NCBI GenBank assembly: GCA_014695195.1
Contig: JACJNW010000012.1
Location: 1-42,853, forward strand
DNA from: Cyanobacteria bacterium FACHB-DQ100
GTDB taxonomy: Bacteria; Cyanobacteriota; Cyanobacteriia; Leptolyngbyales; Leptolyngbyaceae
Direction: 5' to 3'
DNA length: 42,853 bases
Shown: in pieces, positions 16,007 to 28,600 of the stretch
How positions within the stretch are numbered: the stretch's first letter is position 1
Layout: each line of letters starts with the position of its first letter
The notes under the pieces: model-generated
The model's input: the letters and a program-made list of their open reading frames with translations, nothing else
Databases searched by the model: none
Told to the model about the DNA's origin: nothing
Translations under genes and position numbers: made by a program

Positions 16007-16854
16007 TTTAGAAGTGTTGCAGTGAGCAGCAGTGAGAGAAGCAAAATTGATATTTCAAAGACGTGTTTTAGTAAATTTCTGGTATTGCCGAAGCGCGATG
16101 AAGCTACTTTAAAGCTTAAATCTAAGGCTTCTATTTTACTGAGATTAATCAATCGCTCTCTTATTATTAAATTTAACAATTACATCCTTAAGAATACAGA
16201 AGAAAACCGGCGTTATAGGTGCGGATATTCTCCTTGAAAAATAGAGAATCAATTCAAACATTTCTTTTTATGCGAGTCACAAAAATTGCGCTATTTCTTT
16301 TACATAGCAACAATTTCTTTATGTTACAGCAATGTAATTCTTATCACTTAAGGCGTCAATTACTAGTCTCACTTGCCTCTGACTAAAGAGTCATGTATTC
16401 AACTCTCTAATACTCTAGGCTAAATGTAGTTCTTTAAGAATTTAACTCAAGAATTAAGAGCGTTAGATTTGTTTTTTCAAAATCTTATAACAGTCAATGA
16501 ATCTGATAAAGAATAGAGCACCAATCCTGATGCGAATTCCGAAATGAATACTCCGATTCCAGGGCTACTGCATCCTCCCCGTCTTCCGACACCTGAGCCG
16601 CCTGCGCCAGTAAAATCTGGCTCTCCAACTTCCTCGAGCGCAACCCCTGCAACCAGGGCATCTTAATCCACCTGTCTGATGCCGAATCTGTGCAATTGAT
16701 GAGCAACCAGAGCAGAGCAAAACCACTTCAATTCTCTATACAGCTCAACAGCCGATTCTTTTCCGGGTGGACGCGGCATTACGTGCTTCAATTTGGGGTT
16801 GTTTTGGCGCTTGCATTTTTTTCAATACTCAATTGTGTAAAGCAAAATTTAGTG
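16007..16854. other. AT-rich intergenic region, no supported gene
   Basis: This ~850-base stretch precedes the hydrolase gene. It is AT-rich in 16020-16500 and contains no convincing open frame. The hydrolase frame is open upstream to 16690, but those residues (a hydrophobic LQFGVVLALAFFSILN segment) are of uncertain status. Confidence 0.35.
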
Positions 16855-17544
16855 ATGATAACTCTAAAGCGAAGGACATCCTCTGCGGCGGGACGGTTAC
16901 GCGCTCGTCCTACGCAGCCCACAGAAATTGGAGCACCTGGGCTGTACTCGCTCAGGCTAGAGAGCGAGCGTGAAGGATTGCTTTATGTTCCTAAAACCTA
17001 TCAAGCCCATCAGCCCGCACCGCTAGTGCTCATGCTGCATGGGGCAGGGGGTAATGCAAAAGACGGGCTAAGCATCATTCAGCAATGGGCAGATGCTTTT
17101 ACAACCATTGTGCTCGCGGTAAGTTCACGTTGGCAAACTTGGGACATGATTGTTAGTCACTACGGTCCTGACATTGCTTGTATTAATCAGGCATTAACAC
17201 AAACCTTTACTCGTTATGCGATCGATCCACATCACATTGCGATCGCAGGCTTTTCCGATGGAGCTTCTTACGCGCTTTCAGTTGGCATGACCAATGGTGA
17301 TTTGTTTACTCACATCCTTGCGTTTTCCCCTGGCTTCACTGCATCTGCTGATCAAGTTGGTCAACCTCAATGCTTTATTTCTCATGGCAAGCGCGATAAG
17401 GTGCTGCCGATTGATCAATGCAGTCGTCGTATTGTCCCACGATTACAACAAGCAGACTATGAGGTGATTTACCGGGAATTTGATGGTTCTCACACTGTTC
17501 CCATTGAGATCGCTCGTGAGGGAATGCACTGGGTGACAACTTGA
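16855..17544 (+). CDS. Alpha/beta hydrolase (phospholipase/carboxylesterase or PHB-depolymerase-like)
   Basis: The protein has a serine-hydrolase fold: oxyanion strand PLVLMLHGAGGNAKDG, nucleophile elbow IAIAGFSDGASYALSVG (G-x-S-x-G), acid in CFISHGKRDKVLPID, and His in FDGSHTVPIE. These match predicted esterases of the YpfH/PHB-depolymerase group, which cleave ester bonds of unknown cellular substrates. I prefer ATG 16855 (about 229 residues). The frame is open back to ATG 16690 and that version would add a hydrophobic, possibly membrane-anchoring, segment. Two small acidic-protein genes follow on the same strand, 56 and 354 bases downstream, and may be cotranscribed. Confidence 0.75.
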   Translation: MITLKRRTSSAAGRLRARPTQPTEIGAPGLYSLRLESEREGLLYVPKTYQAHQPAPLVLMLHGAGGNAKDGLSIIQQWADAFTTIVLAVSSRWQTWDMIVSHYGPDIACINQALTQTFTRYAIDPHHIAIAGFSDGASYALSVGMTNGDLFTHILAFSPGFTASADQVGQPQCFISHGKRDKVLPIDQCSRRIVPRLQQADYEVIYREFDGSHTVPIEIAREGMHWVTT

Positions 17545-17600
17545 GTGCACAGCGATCGCTGTGCTGCGCTTTCTTAACTAACAAATTTTGGAGTAGAACC

Positions 17601-17804
17601 ATGTCTAATTCGCAAGCAAACCAATCTGATGATGAGTCACTTGGCGTTGAACAACTTCCTGAAGACGAATTGAGTGCTTCTCCCGGTGATGAGGACATTC
17701 AAGCTGGGAGTCTAGATGTGAATGATGCAGGAGTTGCGACAACTTCTGCCGATTCAACCGAGCAGCAGAACTCTGAGAGCGTCTCCTCTCCGGCAAGCGA
17801 GTAA
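17601..17804 (+). CDS. Small acidic, intrinsically disordered protein
   Basis: This 67-residue protein contains no Lys, Arg, His, Cys or aromatic residue. About 16 residues are Asp or Glu, and the rest is mostly Ser, Ala, Gly, Gln and Thr. I chose the ATG at 17601 because GGAG lies 8 bases upstream; the longer in-frame start would overlap the hydrolase end. No family recognised. It shares the N-terminus MSN-S and composition with the next gene, so the two may be distant paralogues. Its extreme acidity suggests a role such as a charge mimic, a chaperone or scaffold tail, or a desiccation-type hydrophilin, but none of these is shown. Confidence 0.55.
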   Translation: MSNSQANQSDDESLGVEQLPEDELSASPGDEDIQAGSLDVNDAGVATTSADSTEQQNSESVSSPASE

Positions 17805-17902
17805 AGCCCTACTTGCTTTAGGTACAAAGTGCGCTTTGTCTGTCTAGCTGCAAATTCTATTCGGCAACTACAAACATTAACTTCATATTAGGAATAAAAA
17901 TC

Positions 17903-18286
17903 ATGAGCAATCCATCACTGTCAGATCCAGCTACTAATCCAGATCAATCAGTTGTTGCATCTCAGCAAGCCCAACCTCAGGTTCCCACAAGTGTTGCAGG
18001 CAGCGCTACGCTGGATGCTCAAACAGCGGCGGGAGGAGTTCAACCAGAGGGAGAACCTATCTCTGCTCCCATCGCAACCAATTTTCCAGCAGCGACTGAG
18101 GCGGGCAATGCTCGAACTGCTGGAGTTTCTGACGTAAGAGAGTCTTCTACAGGTGGGCAATCCTCAGATAAGGGCTCTGTCAATTTTCAAAATAACCTTG
18201 ATGTTCCCAGCGATCGAGTTCAAAACTTGCCTGATACTGATTCTCTTGAGCTACCAAACGATCCTGAAACGAATCTTCCAGATTAG
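17903..18286 (+). CDS. Disordered, Ser/Pro/Asp-rich small protein
   Basis: This 127-residue protein has low sequence complexity, with runs such as SVVASQQAQPQVPTS and NLPDTDSLELPNDPE. It contains one Lys and three Arg, no Cys and no Trp, so it is predicted to be unstructured. A ribosome-binding-like AGGAATAAAA precedes the ATG. It starts MSNPS, like the preceding gene (MSNSQ), and ends facing the rRNA operon, whose terminator hairpin lies about 40 bases beyond its stop. No known family or function. Confidence 0.55.
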   Translation: MSNPSLSDPATNPDQSVVASQQAQPQVPTSVAGSATLDAQTAAGGVQPEGEPISAPIATNFPAATEAGNARTAGVSDVRESSTGGQSSDKGSVNFQNNLDVPSDRVQNLPDTDSLELPNDPETNLPD

Positions 18287-18324
18287 GTGGAAAACTGAAT
18301 GCCAATTCGCTGAATCGCAACCTA

Positions 18325-18358
18325 CAAAAAAAGCTTCCAGCTTGTGAACTGGAGGCTT
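18325..18358 (-). terminator. Rho-independent terminator of the rRNA operon
   Basis: On the minus strand AAGCCTCCAG and CTGGAAGCTT (one mismatch) form a stem with an 8-base loop, followed directly by a run of seven T residues. It lies 100 bases after the inferred 23S 3' end. No T-run follows on the plus strand, so it serves the rRNA transcript and not the convergent small-protein gene. Confidence 0.8.
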
Positions 18359-18457
18359 TAGATATGAATTGATAAACTTTTTTGCTGACCTAAGTCAGTT
18401 TCCCTAACAGAGCCTGAAAATTACATTGCAACTTGTCAAACACCAATGAAGGTTTGC

Positions 18458-21360
<2,903 letters not shown>

Positions 21361-21933
21361 ACAAACTTACATTGGTGTCTGTGATATCTGTCGTTTGGTT
21401 TTATTCATTGCTTAACGTATTGAATAAACCACAAACGATGGTATCTACCTGACAAGTTACTATGCAATTTTCAAGGTTCTCGCTGGCATTCAATCCAGCA
21501 GGCTCTCTAGTCTAGCAACGCTATCACTAAATGAGTTGCTGAAGTTATTTCGATTGAATTTGGTTGAAGTCTTTGTGGTTAGTATCAATCCACTCGCTGA
21601 ATTGGCTAACTGCTTATCACTCTTACTAATATAGCGAATTCCATTGAACTGTGTTGGGTGGGAACCGAACTATTTAGTGTTGCTTCCCGTTGTCTTCTGT
21701 TGAGGTCTTTGTCTCAACCTGTCCAACACTCACTCTTACTACTGTACACAATGGATTTAAGAACCTCAGTCAGTAGAACCGAAGGTTTAAGTTCGGTTCT
21801 ACTGGCTGAGAGAGAACCAAGTGAGTTTGAAAGCCTTTATCCAAGCTCGTCTCGACCTTGGGATGTCGGATCAAAGCGGACATAACATCAGAGATGATCT
21901 CTCGCGTCCGGTCTTTGTCCGAAGGTCTCCCTG
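21361..21933 (-). other. 16S-23S internal transcribed spacer without tRNA genes
   Basis: The 573-base spacer has cyanobacterial processing elements in the usual order on the minus strand: D1-D1' helix closed by GACCTT (complement at 21922-21927) and AAGGTC (21854-21859), a D2-like CTTTCAAACT, box B AGCAACTCAT...GCGTTGCT (21514-21540) and box A GAACCTTGAAAA (21468-21479). It also has a 19-bp hairpin (21765-21810) and a long helix near the 23S start (21391-21438). Neither tRNA-Ile nor tRNA-Ala, nor any TTCGA-type T-arm, can be found. Confidence 0.85.
21468..21479 (-). promoter_or_regulatory. Box A antitermination element
   Basis: GAACCTTGAAAA followed by TTGCATAG on the minus strand matches the conserved cyanobacterial spacer box A, which recruits Nus factors for antitermination into the 23S gene. 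Box B lies about 35 bases upstream in the transcript. Confidence 0.75.
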
Positions 21934-23427
<1,494 letters not shown>

Positions 23428-23799
23428 GGAGTTTGATTACTGTGGCTCCGAAACAATACTTCTTTGCTGTCCCGGAATCCTCTAGTTGTTGTTTGTTTTG
23501 GGTCTCGCCCAAAACTCAAATATTTTAACGAGGGTTGGATAATTGTTTGGCTTTCAAACTATTGATTTGTCTTGGTTCAAGGTGTCTTGGGGTTTCCTTG
23601 ACACTCTCTTACTATAACGAGACAACCTTCACTTTGCAGTGGGGGCAACCGTACTCAGAAGCAGTGTTTGTACGACTCTTGAAAGACGGTCGGCTGTCGG
23701 GTTACACAGAGTGGGTTTCCCTTGGCACTTCCCCACTATAGCGAATCAAGTTGTCGGATGTGTGTCTAGAACCGTACTATCCGGTAGAGGTAATACGAC
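23428..23799 (-). promoter_or_regulatory. rRNA operon upstream/leader region
   Basis: On the minus strand two -10-like hexamers TATAGT occur, in CGCTATAGTGGGG (near 23740) and CGTTATAGTAAGA (near 23615), as expected for tandem rRNA promoters; -35 boxes are poor. Closer to 16S is a TTTTGGG/CCCAAAA hairpin. Just before the mature 5' end, ATCAAACTCC can pair with GGAGAGTTTGAT of the 16S start. Promoter calls are by eye only. Confidence 0.35.
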
Positions 23800-24390
23800 T
23801 CAATCAGACTTTTCCTCGACTGCTTGTAGCAGTGCCTCATCTAAGCCAGTATTTTGCTTCATCATTGCTTCTTCAACAATGGGATTGGTTTGGTGCCGCG
23901 CGATCCATTCCTCTGCCCACTCGAAGGCAACGCCTGCTCGTCGAGCTGCTTGTTCGTCTTCGGAACGATCTCCAACATAAAGGCAGTCCTCGGGAGAATG
24001 GTTGTACCGAACCATTGCTAGCTTGAGCATTCCGGGTTGAGGTTTACGATATTGTCCCGACCATTTGGTTTGGCTATGGTTATGAGTATTGTGACGGGTC
24101 ACACGAAAGCATTTTTTGCCCTCGAAGTCTGGACAAAAGTAGATTTCTTTAAGCAGAGGGGCCAGTTGGAGCGTGTATTGCTGTTCCTGAATACACGTCC
24201 GAATGGTTTTATGACCTGCAGCCACACCACCTTGGTTGGTGATGCCGACGATCGTCCAGCCGTCTTGATACGAGCGAAGGGCAGTGTCAACCCCTGCAAT
24301 CATCTGTTGATCCTGAGGATTCTGAAAGTAGAGCTGTTCGCTAAGTGGCTGTCGTAGCGTCCCGTCCATGTCGATCATGAGTAGGCTCAT
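23800..24390 (-). CDS. HAD-IIIA phosphatase (polynucleotide 3'-phosphatase/histidinol-phosphatase-like)
   Basis: From Met at 24390 the protein begins MSLLMIDMDGTLRQP, placing the HAD nucleophile motif D-x-D-G-T at the N-terminus, as is usual for the family. Next come VGITNQGGVAAG (motif II, typical of PNKP and GmhB/HisB-N proteins), KPQPGMLKLAM (motif III Lys) and CLYVGDRSEDEQAARRAGV (motif IV). The IIIA class removes phosphate from small sugars or from 3' ends of DNA or RNA; the substrate here is unknown. The upstream 38 residues open in frame look non-coding, so I chose the internal start. It lies upstream of the rRNA operon on the same strand. Confidence 0.75.
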   Translation of the reverse strand: MSLLMIDMDGTLRQPLSEQLYFQNPQDQQMIAGVDTALRSYQDGWTIVGITNQGGVAAGHKTIRTCIQEQQYTLQLAPLLKEIYFCPDFEGKKCFRVTRHNTHNHSQTKWSGQYRKPQPGMLKLAMVRYNHSPEDCLYVGDRSEDEQAARRAGVAFEWAEEWIARHQTNPIVEEAMMKQNTGLDEALLQAVEEKSD

Positions 24391-24782
24391 TGTTTCATCT
24401 GCTGGTACTCTGCTACTCCTAATCCTGGTGATTTGCCTACGGTTGCACATCAGCCAATATAGAGAGGTAGACCCGGGTTTAACTGCAATAGATAAGTAGA
24501 ACAAAATCCTGACTAAAGAAAAGGTATTTTCGACAGTGAGCGATGCAAGATAGAAAAATTAGGAAACTTGAACATAAGCCTAGATGGTTTAACGTACTCG
24601 CAAATTTCTTTGTAATGCTGGAACTTCTGCCGCACACAGCAGAAGTTCCAGCATTACCAAAGCATCACAAGTTCTGCCTTGCATTAGACAGGAGTGGCGT
24701 TGGCAACGAATGAAGCAATTGACCCTGTCATTCCAACTCAGTTATGGCTCCACTGCAACACTGAAAACCTGATGTAGCGGGA
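24391..24782. other. Intergenic region with a strong hairpin
   Basis: TAATGCTGGAACTTCTGC (24613-24630) pairs perfectly over 18 bp with its inverse at 24639-24656 across the loop CGCACACA. CTTTG and CAAAG extend the stem with a one-base bulge. It lies between two same-strand genes, ChaC upstream and the HAD phosphatase downstream. No T-run follows on either side, so it could be a terminator-like stem, an RNA element or a small palindromic mobile unit. No gene is seen elsewhere in the gap. Confidence 0.5.
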
Positions 24783-25442
24783 TTACAACCGCTGCCGAGC
24801 TAACACTTGCTGAGCCAGCAAAAGTAATGGCTCATCTCGGATGCCAGCTTTCATTAATCCATCGACGGTTTGCATCAAATACTCCGCACAAGAACCCAAC
24901 TCGCCAGACGCAGTCGCAATACTGTGAATCGTTGTTTCCAAAGAAATGTTCCCCGCGTACGCACGATGCTGACGGTTAATCACAAAGGTAATCGCAGGCA
25001 AGGATTGCATTCCATCAAACACTCTCACCCAACGAGGCAGATAAGACCCAACGACCATTTCCCGTCGCCATAGCAAAGGGAGTTCTGAGGACACATCCAC
25101 CGCATCAATGCGATAGGCAATCCCGCGACAACTGCCTCCCCGGTCTAGCCCTAAGACTAATCCTCGATTGTCTGGCGTTCCGCGCCCTTGAGGCACCCAG
25201 AGGCAAAACCGGCGATGCCAGCCGTAGATTTTACCGATGCGCTGTTCTGCAACTTTGATGATCGGGTTCCAGATGAGTGAACCGTAAGCAAACACCCAAA
25301 CATCAGAGTTGGATGGATGATGCAACAGGGTTTGGCGGAGTGACTCCTGTAACTGGGCTTCACTCAAGACAATGCCGGTTCCAGCCTTGAGGATAGTCTG
25401 TTGTAAGCGGTTAGATTCGAGATCTGAACGGGTGAGTGACAC
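24783..25442 (-). CDS. chaC: ChaC-like gamma-glutamylcyclotransferase
   Basis: This 219-residue protein probably cleaves glutathione to 5-oxoproline and Cys-Gly in the cytoplasm. The family signature is clear: VFAYGSLIWNP (the substrate-loop YGSL), then RIGKIYGWHRRFCLW, RGTPDNRGLVLGLDRGGSC, GIAYRID and LWRREMVVGSYLPRWV, where the Glu of RREM is at the position of the family's catalytic Glu. The C-terminal part ends GIRDEPLLLLAQQVLA, close to ChaC. Length is normal. It stands alone, with VOC on the opposite strand, divergently oriented. Confidence 0.85.
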   Translation of the reverse strand: MSLTRSDLESNRLQQTILKAGTGIVLSEAQLQESLRQTLLHHPSNSDVWVFAYGSLIWNPIIKVAEQRIGKIYGWHRRFCLWVPQGRGTPDNRGLVLGLDRGGSCRGIAYRIDAVDVSSELPLLWRREMVVGSYLPRWVRVFDGMQSLPAITFVINRQHRAYAGNISLETTIHSIATASGELGSCAEYLMQTVDGLMKAGIRDEPLLLLAQQVLARQRL

Positions 25443-25735
25443 GATGTCGGATTTTGAGTGGAGTCATCCCTCGATTGTAAGCGCATCTCGACTGACACAA
25501 GACGGTCGAGACTTTGTTGAACTGCCGAACATGTTTTAGTGCAACAAGACTTATCATAACGACACCCAACAGATCCGACTCTAGCGGACTGTTTGGATAT
25601 CCAGTGTATGGCTAGAAGCATTGGTAGCCGCTGAATGCAATCGCTGGGTGTAGGATAATGACACGATAACAATTGTCAAGTCATCATCAAACTAGTTTGT
25701 GAAGAATTCCTAGACCTAATCAGTAGGTGTCATCG

Positions 25736-26278
25736 ATGAAAGAATTTCAGCTCCAAGGGATTAATCATCTTGCTCTCGTCTGCAAAGATATGACCCGCAC
25801 GATCGATTTCTACTGCAATACTTTAGGTCTACGTCTAATTAAAACAATCCAGATTCCTGAAGGAGGACAACACTTCTTCTTTGACATTGGAAATGGGGAT
25901 GCACTCGCCTTCTTCTGGTTTCCCCAAGCTCCTGAAAGTGCACCCGGTATCGCATCTGTTAATCCAGCTGCACTGCAAACGGGTGACATCAGAACTGCTC
26001 ACGGTTCAATGAATCATGTTGCTTTCCGGGTTCAACCTGAAAAACTAGATGAGTACCGAGGTCGGCTCATTGCTAAAGGCATTCAAGCAACACCGGTTCT
26101 GCATCACGCGGATGTGCCTTCCGGTTACGTTCCAGAAGCGGATGAGAGTACCTTCATCTCTTCCTTCTACTTTTTTGACCCAGATGGCATTCTTCTAGAG
26201 TTTGCGGCAACGGTTCGTGAGCTGGGTGATCCTGAACGGGACCTTAATCAGATGCCGGACACCGCTCAGACATTTTAG
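25736..26278 (+). CDS. VOC family protein (glyoxalase/dioxygenase superfamily)
   Basis: The protein of about 180 residues has paired beta-alpha-beta-beta-beta modules of the vicinal-oxygen-chelate fold. The first is INHLALVCKDMTRTIDFYCN, then TLGLRLIK, which provides the metal-ligand His of NHLAL. The second includes GSMNHVAFRVQPEKLDEY, and SFYFFDPDGILLEFAA supplies the terminal Glu (DPDG-x-x-LEF). Such proteins include glyoxalase I, extradiol dioxygenases and fosfomycin/bleomycin resistance proteins; the specific reaction is not evident. I prefer ATG 25736 to the in-frame GTG at 25727. A palindromic terminator lies at 26443-26468. Confidence 0.8.
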   Translation: MKEFQLQGINHLALVCKDMTRTIDFYCNTLGLRLIKTIQIPEGGQHFFFDIGNGDALAFFWFPQAPESAPGIASVNPAALQTGDIRTAHGSMNHVAFRVQPEKLDEYRGRLIAKGIQATPVLHHADVPSGYVPEADESTFISSFYFFDPDGILLEFAATVRELGDPERDLNQMPDTAQTF

Positions 26279-26442
26279 AGATCGCAGCCTAGCATGTTTC
26301 TTGAGCAACCGCTCGCTGCTACCTAAGTGAAAGTAGGAACAGATTGGGTAAGTTAACCCTAGTCCTAGAGAACGGATTCGTTCATGATAGAAGCATATTC
26401 AAAACCGCTAGCTCCTCTATTCACGCTGGCATTTATTAGAAG

Positions 26443-26468
26443 AAGCCCTAGGCAATTGTCTAGGGCTT
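26443..26468. terminator. Bidirectional terminator-like palindrome
   Basis: AAGCCCTAG and CTAGGGCTT form a perfect 9-bp stem around GCAATTGT, flanked by TTAGAAG and ATTAG. It lies between the converging VOC gene and the small gene at 26576-26851, which fits a shared terminator. Confidence 0.55.
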
Positions 26469-26575
26469 ATTAGTTGTTGCATCAAGAACAGCGGCTCTTT
26501 TAATCAGTTGCCGCAGTCGGCAGAAAGTCGAGACGCAGAGCGTTTTGAGTCTCTTTAGGAGAGTTGAAGATTCAG

Positions 26576-26851
26576 TCAGCTAGAAATCGACACAACAATG
26601 CCCTTCTTCCGCAAATCGCCTAACGCTTTGTATAAATCCCCTTCATCCAACTCCCAACGTGCAGCATAGCTGATCCCTTCGGGCGCACAGAAAGCAGCCA
26701 CATCGATCTCAGGATTCAGCTTACCTTGATAGTCCACTTGCAAGGCAAAAAAGACGTAATCGCGACCACTGGTGAGAAGTCTGAGACTACGAATTCGTAA
26801 TAGTTCGTCTCGATCAACCAAGTAGTTGGCAGCAGAATTGTCTTGAATCAT
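26576..26851 (-). CDS. Small conserved-looking hypothetical protein
   Basis: This 91-residue protein reads LVDRDELLRIRSLRLLTSGR, then DYVFFALQVDYQGKLNPEID, and later RWELDEGDLYKALGDLRKKG. It looks like a compact alpha/beta domain with mixed charge and no membrane segment or signal peptide. The codon pattern and the clean start (ATG after an AT-rich upstream region) support it as a real gene. I do not recognise the family. A 640-base AT-rich gap follows upstream. Confidence 0.55.
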   Translation of the reverse strand: MIQDNSAANYLVDRDELLRIRSLRLLTSGRDYVFFALQVDYQGKLNPEIDVAAFCAPEGISYAARWELDEGDLYKALGDLRKKGIVVSISS

Positions 26852-27492
26852 AAATAGTACAAATGTACGTTAACAGTTACATTACACGAAGCATTTTCTA
26901 ATTGCAAGAATTCAAGAAAAACATCGAGCCTCTGTATTGTTTTTTCTTGTATCTAATAATTCTGGAGAGCTAAAACTGTGACGATTAGCATTTTTTACTT
27001 TACTCACAATGTTATTTGAACACGAAATATATTCTCTTGATAAGACTAGATTCACTCTCAATAAGAAAATAAGAATTTGACATAAGCTTATGTCTCGATA
27101 TTTAGCTCATCTTGATAATCATTCAAATTAAATTGCAAATATAGGAATTTTCTTAACAAGTTCTGAAACTTTAATCGGAGAGCAAAGATAAATCTAATCG
27201 ACAATATTTTAGAGTCGTAAAATATACGATTGAGCACCAATATAGCTGCGCCTCAGAACCAAAATTAAGATGCACTAAACCAGGTCATACGGGCATTTGA
27301 GTCGTTTTTAGTGATTTTTTGTCAGCTTTACTGAAAATATTTAGTGCAGTTTTATTGAAGAAAATCGCTGTAATATCCTAGGGAAGTGAATTTAAGGGAT
27401 TTTATTAGAAAAACAAGCTCGTTGTGGAAGGATATTGCCTTCTAAAATCAATTGGTTGATTTATACTATTAGTACAAATCAACTGAAAACTT
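26852..27492. other. AT-rich intergenic region with palindromes
   Basis: No gene is supported. A perfect 16-bp palindrome GACATAAGCTTATGTC is at 27079-27094. TGCACTAAA (27271-27279) is mirrored by TTTAGTGCA (27340-27348). These could be regulator sites for the divergent flanking genes or ends of decayed elements. Confidence 0.4.
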
Positions 27493-28519
27493 ATGGCTAG
27501 CCACTCCTACCCTAAATTCTTTGACCTGGTTCAACGCTACGAAGAGAGGCTCTACCAGACACTTTCAGCCGAGAGCGCTTAGGTCAAAATTTATCAGTTA
27601 TCGTCGGTTCTCTGTCGTCTTATTCTTCCTCAGCTCGGCTTCCAACGCGTTGATCCCAGCGGCAAGATGACTACAGAAGAAAAAGCGGCAGCGATCAACT
27701 TTATGAAACAGCTTCCGATCACAGCCATTCTGAGAGCGCGCTCTGCATTAGAGACAGGAATTGCTGCACTCAGAACTCCTAAGCCTAGCTATAGAAATTA
27801 TCGCTCGCACTTTGGACAATTTGAAAATTATGCTCAGCAATTAGACATTTATCCTCATCTAGAAAAATCAATTTTAATTGCTGAGCGTTGTGGACCGATT
27901 CAGCAACTCCAAGGTGGCAAAACAAAGCTGACTTCTAGAACTGGATCTTATAAATCCTATGCAAAAGAGATTGAAGAGCTTTCACCAAAATCTCAGCAAG
28001 AATTGAGAGATGCCCGCCGTTTTTTTACCGATCCAAATGATTCATTTCGAGTGTTTAAAGTTCTCAAATGGACTCCTATGAGGCTTATGAGAAAGAAATT
28101 TTACGAATATATGGTTTTTTGGAGAAATACGCTAATCCTCAAATTCCGGCTGACGAATTGTGTTTAGACTGCTTGTTTCCAGTCATCAATCCTGCTGACA
28201 TTGCTGATTTGAATGATTACGAGCGGCGACAATTTTGGCTAGCCCATCAAAATAGACTGAAGCAGATTCGCTCTGATTATTACAAATTCATTGAAGACTT
28301 CTCTGAATCAACCTCGCCATCCACTCGTGTGAATAAAGACACCGCGATCATTAATTACATTAAATTCAAATACAGAATGTTCGTCAGCGACAAAAAGGAT
28401 TATGACGCTAATCCACTGATTCAAACCATGCGTACGGGGCTGAATCTCCAGATGCAGGAGAAGCATCGACGACAGAAACATCGGCAGACCGAAGCTGATG
28501 AATCACTCAAATTCCCTGA
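27493..28519 (+). pseudogene. Unidentified gene broken by a stop codon and a frameshift
   Basis: The frame from ATG 27493 encodes MASHSYPKFFDLVQRYEERL, meets a TAG at 27580-27582, and continues in the same frame as VKIYQLSSVLCRLILPQLGF and on to a 166-residue stretch. Near 28065 the coding character moves to another frame, which continues DSYEAYEKEILRIYGFLEKY for about 150 residues. I read this as one ~340-residue gene with two lesions. The segment SYRNYRSHFGQFENYAQQ recalls the core-binding region of tyrosine recombinases, and downstream parts could be the rest, but I see no catalytic Tyr motif. The 3' end runs into the APH gene, so it is probably truncated. Confidence 0.45.
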
Positions 28520-28600
28520 CCCCGTAGAAGGCAAGACAGATCTAGAAGTGATGAGAGAAACGGTTCTGATGCCCACATTCATCTTGCGCCGACCCCGGTT

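Noticed and set aside
18359-18457. Possible 5S rRNA between the 23S end and the terminator
   Set aside because: Only 99 bases are available, and none of the 5S landmarks (CCGAACTCAG-type loop, paired ends) is present on either strand.
21765-21810. The 19-bp spacer hairpin as an inserted palindromic mobile element
   Set aside because: Variable spacer helices of this size are normal in cyanobacteria at this place, so a V2-type helix is the simpler reading.
21361-21933. tRNA-Ile or tRNA-Ala in the spacer
   Set aside because: No T-arm (GGTTCGA-type) or acceptor pairing is seen. The stems present match spacer processing helices instead.
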